This document shows, piece after piece, positions 46,391 through 56,831 of a stretch of 64,000 nt of DNA. Position 1 is the first letter of the stretch, and each line of letters begins with the position of its first letter. The notes under the pieces were generated by a model, which was given only the letters and a program-made list of their open reading frames with translations, did no database searches and was not told where the DNA came from. The translations under genes were made by a program, and so were the position numbers. This DNA is from Corythucha ciliata (taxonomy: Eukaryota > Arthropoda > Insecta > Hemiptera > Tingidae), in the NCBI GenBank assembly GCA_038030265.1, contig CM075937.1:42264198-42328197 (forward strand), written 5' to 3'.

Positions 46391-47260
46391 CCACTTAAAA
46401 TTCCCAATTTACCAATCAATCTGACAATTTCCCTACAAAACTGACGATTTTCTTTCTCATCAAACTGACTTTTTTTTTTGGCGAAATCGATCTCTAAATT
46501 AATCCACCCCACAAAATTGGTTTGGCAGCAACAACAGCAAAAAAACTAAATTCATTTTTTGTTGAACCCGACACGCAAAAATGTTTTCTTCGGCGAGAAA
46601 TACCCGCAAAATTGATTTTTAAAGAGTGTGTTTATTTTTATTGGGGCCAGAGACGGGAGTATGTTTATTTTTAGGCGAGAAAAAACCGTGAAATTGGCAA
46701 TATTCTTTTTTTTTGTGAGAGCAAAATCCGAGAAATTTGTTTTTTAGCGAGCCAGATCCAGGAAAATTGCCAATTTTTTCGCAAGAAAAATCAGGAAAAT
46801 TGATTTCTTAGGCCCGTATTTATGAACGTTTCTTGAAGCTTCTTTGAGTCAAGGAACCGTTGAGAACGGTTTTTATCTCAATAAAAACATCCGTTTTAAC
46901 GAATTTCAAGGGTTCCTTATCGTCAAGAAACGTTCATAAATGTGGGCATTAGTGGTCGAAATCTGAGAAATAATTATTTTTTTGAGGCAGAGATTGTCCA
47001 AACACAACGAAAGTGGCTTTTGAATTAGCGAAATTCGGGATTCATTACTAAAAAAAGCCACGGAATAGATGTTTTTTAGTGGGTGACATCCGAGAAATTT
47101 GTTTTTTGCTGAGGCAGGACCGGAGGCAATTTTGGCGAAACAAAATATAGAGAACCTGTTGGATTTTTAACTTGTTGATGGCTTCTGGAGGTGGGCAGCT
47201 GCCCCACAAAATCCACTCTTTTGAGTTTAGGGGAAGGCAAGAATCCCGCCCATGCGAGTA
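46391..47260. repeat. Phrase-D and phrase-E arrays with the shared closing block
   Basis: D units (AAACTGACGATTTT) run to 46490, then E units (GAAATTTGTTTTTTAGCGAG type) to 47130. A closing block at 47150-47260 (GGTGGGCAGCTGCCCCAC) matches 13980-14100 and 59590-59730. It is probably the right part of a third hAT-type element of the D-E kind; its left end was not identified. Confidence 0.55.
46811..46948. mobile_element. 138-bp PIF-Harbinger-type MITE
   Basis: The left end is GGCCCGTATTTATGAACGTT; the right end on the minus strand is TGCCCACATTTATGAACGTT. It is flanked by TTA on both sides (46808-46810 and 46949-46951). TTA duplications and GGCCCGTATTTATGAACG-like ends are usual for Harbinger/ISL2EU-type MITEs. 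It is inserted in phrase-E repeat. Confidence 0.78.
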
Positions 47261-47339
47261 CTACTCAGGTCTGAGTATCCGATTGCGCGAGTGACAAGCA
47301 TCCAACCCCTCCCTCCTTCGTTTGTTGTGGCCACCAAGA

Positions 47340-47770
47340 GACCAAATACCAGACTAGGGCAACTGTGGTTGGGTCAAATTATGGTTAGCTCGCATTGTGG
47401 TTCGACCAAGAGTGAGGCTAGAACAAATTTTGGTTAGGCCAAATTGCGATTAGGTCAAATTGTTTTTAGACCGACCAAAAACTGTGATTATACAAAAAAT
47501 GGTGATTAGACGCCAATTGTGGCAAACATTGTGGTTCGGCCTGATTTTGGTTCGACCAAATTGCAGTTAAGACCAAATTGTGATCGGACGACATTGTGGT
47601 TAGACGACATTGTGGTTAGACGACATTGTGGTTAGACGACATTGTGGTTAGACGAAATTGTGCTTAGACGACATTGTGGTTGGACGACACTGTGATTAGA
47701 CCAAATTGTTTTAGGTAAAGTTGTGGTTAAGACCAAATTGTGGTTAGACCGAATTTTGATTACACCAAGT
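47340..47770. repeat. 16-bp tandem array, family F
   Basis: The unit ATTGTGGTTAGACGAC is perfectly repeated four times at 47591-47655, with degenerate copies on both sides (GACCAAATTGTGGTTAG). It is related to the array split by hAT elements at 27.3-32.8 kb. Non-coding. Confidence 0.8.
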
Positions 47771-48076
47771 TGTTGCTGGCTTTGCTTATGTTCGGGGATG
47801 AGACCCGAGCAAGAGAACCGGCCTGAAATCTGCCTGGCGCAAGCGGTTAGGCACGTGAAGAGTTCACCCCCCGCCTCCCCCAACACAATATACAGCAAAG
47901 TTGTGTTTCCAGCTTCCATGATCGTTTCAATCTGGAATCACGATCGTGATTCAAGATCGTTTCAAAGAGGCAGCTCCAAAAAATGGGGTTTTAATTAATA
48001 AACTAATTAGACTGATATTATCCGGACGACGATGGAAGAGCATAGCCCAACACGATTCGAGTTTCGAGAAAAAACA

Positions 48077-48149
48077 GCTCCCCGGCGGGATTTGAACCCG
48101 CAACCTCTGGATTACCAGTCCAGCACGCTGCCAATTGCGCCTGGGTGGG
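48077..48149 (-). tRNA. tRNA-Thr(GGT)-like sequence, left arm; probably a pseudogene
   Basis: D arm GCGC-AATTGGCA-GCGT, anticodon arm CTGGA-CTGGTAA-TCCAG (anticodon GGT), variable AGGTT and T arm GCGGG-TTCAAAT-CCCGC are all present. The 3' acceptor strand is CGGGGAG. A TTTTTT run directly follows and could stop RNA polymerase III. The 5' acceptor strand (CCCACCC) pairs poorly with it, at about 4 of 7 positions. GGT is not the usual eukaryotic Thr anticodon (AGT is). Therefore a pseudogene or tRNA-derived element is more likely than a working tRNA. Confidence 0.45.
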
Positions 48150-48188
48150 GTTCGGCTTAGCTTATCCCTCGAAGTACGACTCCCAAAG

Positions 48189-48261
48189 GCGTCTCAGACG
48201 CAATTGGCAGCGTCCTGGATTGGTAATCCAGAGGTTGCGGGTTCAAATCCCGCCGGGGAGC
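48189..48261 (+). tRNA. tRNA-Thr(GGT)-like sequence, right arm; probably a pseudogene
   Basis: Inverted partner of the copy at 48077-48149, with loop TTGGTAA (anticodon GGT), T arm GCGGG-TTCAAAT-CCCGC, 3' strand CGGGGAG and a T run after it. The 5' acceptor strand is wrong: a CTCCC that could pair lies about 9 bases too far upstream, separated by GCGTCTCAGACGC, itself a small palindrome. Confidence 0.45.
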
Positions 48262-48409
48262 CGTTTTTTCTCGAAACTCGAATCGTGTTGGGCTATGCCT
48301 TTCCTTCGTCGTCCGGATAATATCAGTCTAATTAATTTATTAATTAAAATACCGGCGACAGATTTATTCATTATATCCATTCAAATGGGGTTTTACCAAT
48401 TCAACGCTC

Positions 48410-48800
48410 AAATTTGGCAGTTTTTCCTCAAAGACTGAATATTTTACCCCAAAATTGACGATTTTACACCAAGAAATAACGGTTTTATATCGTTTTCGAT
48501 TCAATGCAATACACTCGAAGAGTGAAAGGTTTTCCACCAGTCCTTCCTGAATTGAAACACATAATATCGTTTGTTTACGGAGAAGACGGACACTACACTT
48601 GTGTGACGTGTTGAATGTAAAACGCTTTTTAAATTCGCGGTTTTACTGACTGAGTTTTGCACCCTAACAACTGGATATTTCTCTCCAAAACAGACAATTT
48701 CATCCCAAAATTGACGATTTTACTCGGGAAACGGACGATTTCGCGACTAAAACAACGTGTTACACGAAAAACTGAAGATTTTACAACAAAACTGACAATT
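48410..48800. repeat. Phrase-D array with an inserted short element
   Basis: Units of the type AAATTGACGATTTTAC and AAACTGACAATTTT lie at 48420-48490 and 48650-48800. They flank an inverted-repeat element at 48491-48624. Confidence 0.65.
48491..48624. mobile_element. 134-bp MITE, TTTTCCATT family
   Basis: The left end CGTTTTCGATTCAATG and the right end on the minus strand, CGTTTTACATTCAACACG, are inverted. The middle carries GGAGAAGACGG, as in the copies at 19.6 and 38.3 kb. It is inserted in phrase-D repeat. Confidence 0.6.
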
Positions 48801-51338
48801 TACTGGCGTTTTGGGGGCGACAGTTGGGATTAGGTGTTGAACTGTAAGTTTCCACTACGTTAATAGGATTAATTTTTTTTTTTAATCCGAAAAGTCGAAG
48901 ATTCTATAGGGACGACTTGACAGATTCCAGGGAAAATAATGCGCGGTGGTCATCGGGGTGACATGGACAATTATTGTCTCTTTATTTTTGTGCATCAAGT
49001 TACTTTTGGGGGAAAAACAGTGTACGGGCAGTTTTATTAGGGCAAGGAGAGGAAATAATTAGACATTTTATAGATGAGGTTACGTAATAATCATGGATAC
49101 CCATCAGACGAGCTTTACAATTATGGAGAATGGATTATGATGATGATAAGTGACACTCATTAATGGATTCATAACATCACTATAAATAGCAAGCTCCACG
49201 AAGAAGATTTAACCTCCGGTATACGGCGCCCCACATTCCCCCGGCGTCACTCACATTTTGTACTGAACGTGAACGGTACCCACGGGCTGAGCTCGGCCAC
49301 AAAGATATTGAAATATTGTTAAAGATAAGTAAAAATTCGACTTATTCAAATCAGTTATAAACAAACACACGCCTTCATACTGTTCAAGATAAACATCCCT
49401 GTACCCGCGACAGATAAACAAAGTCGTCTCTTGTATTAAACACACAAAAATTAGGGCATCAAATTACGAAATTGTGTTTATTTTTTTAAAAATCCATCAG
49501 CATAAATGTAACGGAATTGGGGGCACTTTTTTGTATTTCGCCAGAAATATGTTTTTAAGTCCTAGTGACCGAGAAAAACTCTAGTGCTGTAATAACGAGG
49601 AATGAAAAATGGAAAACCAAGTTACGCAACTTTCCGCGTGTTCATCAGATTTAAATAGTCTTTCAAATAAGGAAATGGCTATTTAATTAAAAGATAGCGA
49701 GTTATTCTCCTTTTGTTATTTTAATTTACGAAAGCTCGTATTATTCCCCTTCCGTGTTACTCGAAGGGTGGTCAGTTCCCAAAGGAAAAAACAACCCTTT
49801 CCAGCTGACTTAAAACAAAAGATGTTTTCTCTCTCTCTCTTTCTTTTTGCTGTCTTCGTTGATGAAAAAAATAAGTTCACATGGAAAGGGGAAACTCAAA
49901 CGTTTTCTAAATATTCCAAGTGACTCCCCCACGATATTATGGCTTTCTTTTCAACTTATTAACCCCATCTGTGTCTTTCCATGACAGTTGTTAACTTCGG
50001 ATAACAATTAATGTAAATTATCCGGGAATATGTTAGGCTTGAGCGATTTTAATCGTTATGGGGATAATTTAGGAGAGAGGAATGGGAAAGGGGTGAAGCA
50101 AAAGGTAAGGGACAATAGAGTGTAAATCCCGTTATGGTGTCTTATACAAATTCTGGGACTTTTTTTTTTTTGTCGTGTTGTTTCATTTTGTTCCCCTTTC
50201 AGAAGTACAAAAACCCTTCGGGGAAAACCTGTAGCCCTGGTTTCCCTAAAGACAAGCCCGTCGGTTTTGTGCGAATCAGACTTATCAAGTCTGCCGACCA
50301 TGGCGCGGTGGGGTCACCACCACCCCACAGCAAGCAAACTGTGACTTCCGGTTTTAAAAAAATAATGTCCCCGCAAAATTTCCGTTGTTCATCTCATATG
50401 TTACACGCGCGTGCAATGACCCCTCTTGCACTGTTACTCGCTTCTCAAGTTTGTAAAACTGCAGGGGTAGTTCACCCCGGGGAGAGTGAAAAGAGAGAAA
50501 CGAGGAGGAGAGCCCAGCTGTGTTTCTCCCATCTGTCGTGAACGGGAGAGGCTTGTTGAATAATAATGTTAAAACGAATGAAAAAATAAACCTCAATACT
50601 CGAGCCCACCTGTGCAATATGATAAAAAGGGGTGAAAAACTGGTAGACGGGAGAGAAAAAAAATCTGGAATGAACCTTAATTCTAGAAATGTTTTTCCTT
50701 CAACTTGATGGAATCAACCTGCACGCCTTGGACTAACAATAGAGCCGATCTCAGGTGCGTGGGAGAGAGGTAAAAATCCTGAGAGAAGACGATGTTACAG
50801 GTGAGCAAAAAACTAAGACTCCCAGACAGACCCTTATGTCGAAAGCATTGAGAATCAAAAGACGTTTTCCAAGATCCTTTTCCTTTAAAGAAGCAGATGG
50901 GAAGTTTTATCAAACTAGCGCACGAGACGAGACATATTGTTCGAGATTGAGGGAAGGAGAAAGTGAAGGGGGAGAAGGAGGAGAAGAACATATCTTACCG
51001 TCCTGAAGCCTTTTATAGAATTAAAAGGAAGGAAGTTAAGGTACACGCTACGCGGAGTGTCAGAAACCACCCCTCGATAACGTAAGGTTTAAATCACAGA
51101 AGACTTAAGAAGGGCAGATGTTACGATATTGCTGTATTCCCCTAGCTTAATTCGTTAAAATCGGGGAAAAACTCCCTCTCCCCTTTCTGATACCGAAGGA
51201 AAGGGCACCTGGTTTCTTGATTCAAGAGCGGGGAAAATGTAACAGTTTCCACAAGAATTTTGTGAGCCGCGAGAGTCAAACTAACAGGGCAGACTGAATT
51301 TTAAGAATGCATAGCGATATTCAGTCAGAAAAATTCCA
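48801..51338. other. Low-copy region without a recognised gene
   Basis: Phrase repeats are absent. Overlapping open frames at 50.1-51.0 kb on both strands show no motif and no consistent splice pattern. The region could be intergenic, or hold non-coding exons. Confidence 0.45.
49181..49188 (+). promoter_or_regulatory. Candidate TATA box
   Basis: TATAAATA in the context CACTATAAATAGCAAG is a good core-promoter match, in a region free of repeats. No coding exon was found downstream, so this rests on the motif only. Confidence 0.25.
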
Positions 51339-51438
51339 AATTCGTGTATATTTATCAGACTCCGGGGCCGGCTGCCCTGATGAGCTACGCCGCAAAAAAG
51401 ACCCTGAAACTTGCAACGCATTTGCTTGAATTAAGGGA

Positions 51439-51570
51439 CCTGACAGACGAGGCCACTTGTGTGGCGCGACTCGGTCACTACATACCTATAGAAGAGTTTG
51501 AAAGCCAGTCACGCGGGGTGGCGCGACGTCCCACCAATGTCGCGCCACTAAAGTGACCTCGTGTGTCAGG
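51439..51570. mobile_element. 132-bp MITE with 32-bp inverted ends
   Basis: The left end is CCTGACAGACGAGGCCACTT followed by a GTGGCGCGAC word. The right end on the minus strand is CCTGACACACGAGGTCACTT, also followed by a GTGGCGCGAC word. It lies between family-C phrases and creates a chance 70-codon frame. Superfamily unknown. Confidence 0.75.
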
Positions 51571-51945
51571 GGGCTGAGACCCTAAACTCACAATTTCGTT
51601 GGTATTCAGCCGGTAAACTTGTAATTTCTACCCGAACTAGCAAAACTCACAAATATTTAGCTCCTAATCTAACAAAATTACACAAAAAAAGCTCAAAAAA
51701 TTGCTCTAAAAACTGGCAATTTTACTAATATTGAGCCAGGGAACTCCCAATTACAAGTCAAATTGGAATTGTTGACAAAAAAAAAAAGTGGATTTGTGGT
51801 GCTATTTGCTATTTGTCAGACTTTAGGCGCTGCTGTGCCGAGGCCGGCTAGACCCTTTTAAGGGAGGACGAGCCCCGCGAACGCCCGGGGGCACCGTGTC
51901 CTATAAGGAGCGCGAACTACATGGAAATATGTGATTGTTGTTTAT
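51571..51945. repeat. Family-C phrases and flank
   Basis: Several family-C words (AACTTGTAATTTC, CACAAATATTTAG) lie at 51580-51770. A GC-rich piece at 51830-51920 has no gene. Confidence 0.5.
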
Positions 51946-53490
51946 TTATAAGTTAGTATTTAATTTCGACTCCCTTTCTAAAGTTCCAAGTTTTAGCCCC
52001 GAAGTTTTGCCTTCTGATGCCACAGATTGGTGTTTTCTCAAAAACAGCGGAAAATTGCTTTATTATTATAATTATTATAATTTTAGCCGAAAATTACAGC
52101 TTTTTCTACACATTATCCGGGAATTAATGATTTTCCTCAATTTTAACCGCGCATTACCACTACCAGTACCTACCACTTAATTTAAGCGGCGAAGCAGCGT
52201 TTTTACCACATCTCAGCGATTTTTCTCATGCCACGAGTTTGAGTTCGCCTCAATTTCGCGATTTTTTACCTTTTCAGCACCGAATTAGCACTTTTTCTCA
52301 CTTTCAGCAGCGTTTATCTTAATTTCAGCCGCGCGAATTATTGATTTTTCTCAATATTGCCACTATTTTATGCCCCACAATATCAATTTTTTTATTCAAT
52401 GGAATAGGGAATTTTCTCAGTTTCAGGCCCACTGTTGCCTTCAGAAGCCGCACGCATTTGTGTTTTCCTACATTTTAGCCAATAATCAGCGCGGCGTTTT
52501 ACTAAATTTTAGCCGTGAATATAGGGCTTTCTTCTCAATATTAGCCGCGATTAATTAGCGATTCCTTTCACTTTTGGCCGCGAAGTAGGATTGTACCGAT
52601 TTTAGCCGGAAATTATAGCGCTTTTTGTCAATTTTATTAGCGAATTAGCGATTTTCTCAATTTTTGCCCATGGATCAGCGTTATTGTTCAAATTTTAGCT
52701 GTAAATTAGCCACTCTTCTAAATATCAGTCTTGGATTAGCGTTTTTCGCGAATTCTGCTGTGAATTAGTGTTTTTTTTTTTATCCACGAATGGGCGTTTT
52801 TTTGGCAATTTCAGATGCGAATTTGTCATTTTCCCCAATTTTAGCCTCGAATTAGTGTTTTAGCCGCTTTTAATGTAATATGTTTTAAGCCGCTTTTAAT
52901 TTATAGGTATGTAATAGAAAATTAGCGTTTTTTTCTTCATTTTAACCATAAAGTGGCATATCTGCATATACGCCGAGAATCAGCGATTTTTTTCTGAATT
53001 TTGGTGAAGTTTCATCGAGATACCTACCGCGAATGAACGTTTTTTCTCAGTTTTAGCCCCGTATATTAGCACTTTTTTCAAACTTCATGCTGCGTACTGC
53101 CCCAAGAACGGCACATGAGACGCTTTCTCATCTTTAAATCCGCTTATAAGGACCTAAAAAAACTGGGAAGCAGCGTAATTCTCTATTTTAGCCAAAAACG
53201 TACCCCCAGAAGGCGCGATTTCTCTCAGTTTCAGCCTTCAGAACAGCGATTTTTCGAGCTAAACGAAATATCTACCTATACTCTTTGCTGATCACCCGCA
53301 ACGTGTCCCATTCCGACCTAGACTGAAAATCGTCGAATGAAACCAAAATCACTGTCCAACCGCATTTCAAAACTCACGTTTTCACGGACCTATTTCCACG
53401 AACACGAAACCTAAAAATCCTCATTTTTTCTACACTCAAGCTTTTCCGTCCGCCCTCGTCACCCTTGCCTCGGTGCGCTACGGATTCACG
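51946..53490 (-). repeat. Phrase-A array, minus orientation, with a hAT-like right end
   Basis: Dozens of units of TTTTCTCAATTTTAG and CCGCGAATTAGCG. The last 100 bp (53390-53482) resemble the right end of hAT element 1: CCTAAAAATC, AAGCTTTTCCG, then CTCGGTGCGCTACGG. This is probably a second, older copy of that element. The left end was not identified. Confidence 0.65.
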
Positions 53491-54300
53491 GAGATGAGAA
53501 GTGACAAAAGTGCTAAATGACGGTTAAAATTAAGAAAAATACTTCAGATACTTCGCGGCCAAAGTTTCTTGAAGTGTCCGCGGTCAAAATATTATAAAAT
53601 GCGCTAATTGCGGACTGGAAGTATATGGAAACGACAATATTCGGCTGCTGAAGGCCGGGTTCGTGGCTCAAAACCGATAAAAAGCGCTAATTCGCGACTA
53701 AAATTACGAAAAATTGCTAATTCATGGGATGGAATTGGGGAAATTCGCTCATAAGCGGCTAAAATCAGGAAAAACGTGAATTTGCTGCAAAATTCAGTAA
53801 AATCGCTAATTCGCGGCCAAAATGAAGACAAAATGCTAATTCGCCGATAAAATTGAGAAAAAGCGATGAAGTAAGGAAAAAAGCTAATTCGCGGATTAAA
53901 ATAAATGTAGAAAACGACAACTCTCGAGTTCCAGAAAGTGAAAAAAGTCTCTATTCAGCATTCAAATTTTAAAAAAGCGTTAGGTAATTCGTAGCGAGAA
54001 TCTCATTCGTTGCTGAAATGTAGAAAAATCGCTAATTTGAGGCCAAAATGAAGAAGAATAGCTAATGAGGGGGGGGGGGTAGCTAATTCACAGATGATGG
54101 AGAAAATGGCAAGCCACGGTTTTTGAAGGCAATTAGGAAAAAACGCTAATTTAGGGCAAAAATGGAGAAAAATAACAAATTCGCGGCTGAAAGTGGAGAC
54201 GAATAGCTTAATTCCCCGATGCAATTCAGAAAAAGCGCTGAAGAGTAGAAAAAAACGCTTATTCGCGTTAATGGAAAAACGAAATCGCGGCTTCTTCTGA
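53491..54300 (+). repeat. Phrase-A array, plus orientation
   Basis: About twenty-five units, in the orientation opposite to the neighbouring array at 51.9-53.5 kb. The two arrays form a very long imperfect inverted repeat. Confidence 0.7.
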
Positions 54301-54379
54301 ACGGTGTGACTTTTGGTGAAAGAGATTCGCGCTCGGGGCCGCCAAATGTGGATCGGGTTCCACGGTCTCTAAAAAAAGC

Positions 54380-54960
54380 CCTGAAAAGGGCAATTTCGCG
54401 AAAATAAAATCCAGAACTTGCAATTTCACGAATATTAAGACCACAAACTAGCGATTTGACGAATATTTAAACCTCCAAATTCGCAATTTCTACGATTTAC
54501 AGCACATAGTCCGGGCCAGTTTCAAGGGTCTGCGCCTACTAAAGCGAAGGCCCGAAGGCAGAAAATTGAAATTTCACTAAAATAAATACAATTTAATTTG
54601 CAATTTCGCGAAAATCAAGACCAACCAATTGCAATGACACAATAAAAAGTCAGAAATTTGTGTTTTTTCTTCCATTTTCGCGGGTACTTAGCTCCTAAAT
54701 GATGCTATTTTTTTGGGCTATTCGTCCGACTTGAAGCGCCGTCAGTGTTCCACCGACTTGCGATTTCGCAATATTTTAGCGATTTCGTGGATATTCAGAC
54801 TCAAAATAAAGACCAGCACCTTAAACGTTCACCAAAAAACAAAAACGAATATTGCAATTCATCAAAACTAAAGACCAGCAAGTTGTAAATTCGCGAGAAA
54901 AAACTTGTCCAATGTACGAGCGAATTTTCAGCCTGGAAACCTGGTTTGCCATACAATTCA
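54380..54960. repeat. Family-C array
   Basis: Units of the type AACTTGCAATTTCACGAA and AATAAAGACCAG, fifteen or so, similar to 556-1600. Non-coding. Confidence 0.6.
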
Positions 54961-56823
54961 TGGTCCACTTCCATTTTTAGCTTTGTCTCAGAATGTTTGA
55001 CATCTCACCAGGAAACCCTAACATTTTGACGCCAGGCAACGATAGTTGGTGACTTAATCGGCTCCAGCGGCCCTCTACTCTCCACCCAACCTTGCTGGCA
55101 CAAGAAATCGGATACCGGTAAGCACCGTACAGAGAGCACTTTGTTTGCCAGGTGCTGCCTGCAAGGGTTTGTGAAGGTGCACAGGTGATATTCTCTGTAC
55201 TCAGAGCAAAGAACTCCACCCTACTTACCGTTACTTGCATCGAAAAGCAACGTCTTAAAGGGGGTTATTTAGTCTTTTGTCCCTTTAAAGGAGTTTGGCC
55301 CTGTTCTCGCACTCACTCTCCTTTCAGGGCAACCAGTTCAGGACATCTAACAAAATCCGTCAAAAAAGCAAAATGAATATCGACAAAAGGTGCCTGGGCG
55401 TGCGAAGGCGTATACACTACTTTTCTATTGTTTCCGAACAAGCACTCAAAAGCAATGCATAATTATGACTGGCACCCCACGGGCTGCCTTACACCTTGGA
55501 CTTTTTTAAAAAACATATATTTTAATGGAATTTTCATTTGAGAAAATTGGGACCAATTTGGCAAAATTCTGACACGCTAAGAGATTTCCCAGAATCCCTT
55601 CCGGGATTATGGCTAGCACAAAAGAAGGAGAAAAGAGTCATGAGAACGAGGGAAAAACCGTCCCTTTCACCCCCTCACTTCCCCTCCGCCCCAACACACA
55701 TCCATTGCATCCTACAATGTATCCTTAATAAGGCGTCATGGTTCTAAAGTGACTAAGGGGGAAGAGTTGGTGGGTTACGCGCAAGGGAGGGACAAGTATA
55801 AAAATCCGTTTTTCCCTCTCTCTTTCTCCCCCTTTCGTTCATATTATTGGAGGGGTCCTATTGATATATTTTCTCTTTGGGCCAACTTCTCCCTTTTTTT
55901 TTTTTTTTTTCTTACTTAACGCGACGAAGTCGGGGGTGAAGAACAAAAAGAAAAAGACGAAGGAGAAGGGGAGGGGGGCACGTGCCCTTATAACCGAGAA
56001 AGCCAGCAAGACGTGTAACTTCGCAACAGCTGCTTTATAGAATTATTCGACCCCTCCGCCGTTTTCTACATAGTGAGAGAGAAAAGGGCCAAGTCAGCTG
56101 CTTTAAGGAGCTCGTAAAGGAGAAATGAAGGTATAAGAAGGGAAGGACCTCTACGGGGCGAAATCAGCTGATTACTGTGATACTCCCCTCGTCATCGTCT
56201 GGAATCTGCTTCTTTTGATTTCGCTCCCACTTCTCCTCACAATCATATACAGTACCAGGCAGTGTGCGGGGGGGGGGGACGCCAACCCTCAGGGGGTGAA
56301 GTGAGTAACGGAAGTTGCGTCCGCAGCTTTTATTGAAAAAGCGGATTATACCCTTAAATGACCTCACAATGAAACTGAAGGGGTCTTTTAAACAAACGTA
56401 TCCAAGAAAATTTCTTTACTACATTGATAAAGCGGAGGGGGCGGGGGAGGAAGACTTGTGCTGTGCGAAAATCTTGAAAATGTCTCCGGGTTTCCAGGCC
56501 TTCCAATTATTTTGTAGAACGAGATTGGATTTTGTGGAGTAGATATAATCTGTATAGTACAGTTAGCACTATAACTGTTGTGGTAGTGGGAAGGGGGTTG
56601 GCACTAAATTGAAACGAATAAGGGGATTTACCAGACAAAATTAAACCTTTCCCAGGTTCAATCGTACTGGCTTCACCCTTTCCTTGACTGGAACGAGGTG
56701 GTCTTTACCCCTGAATATGTATATTGGTTTTTTGATCTTGCGCCCTTTTAAAGGGTAAAATATTAAATCACACAACAGCAGTTTTGCAGCAGGGTGGCTT
56801 CCTAAAAAAACAAATTTCGCGGG
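54961..56823. other. Low-copy region without a recognised gene
   Basis: Few repeats occur here. The stretch 55000-55380 is GC-richer and could hold exon or regulatory sequence, but no open frame with matched splice sites was found. From 55800 onward it is pyrimidine/purine-rich, with a T run near 55890-55910. Confidence 0.4.
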
Positions 56824-56831
56824 GTTGGGCT

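Larger units (their letters stand above)
47989..48349. repeat. 361-bp palindrome with tRNA-like arms
   Basis: Two inverted arms of about 152 bp (47989-48140 and 48198-48349) differ at only about seven positions by eye. They surround a 57-bp spacer. From the outside inwards each arm holds an AT-rich word (TTTTAATTAATAAA), ACTGATATTATCCGGACGAC, GCATAGCCCAACACGATTCG, a T run and a tRNA-like sequence. The tRNA 3' ends point outwards. Confidence 0.9.

Noticed and set aside
50056..51006. Overlapping frames of 80-135 codons on both strands
   Set aside because: No conserved motif, no consistent splice sites, and purine/pyrimidine-rich composition that favours chance frames.
51344..51556. 70-codon frame with an acceptor-like start
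   Set aside because: Most of it is made by the inverted ends of the 132-bp MITE and a family-C phrase.
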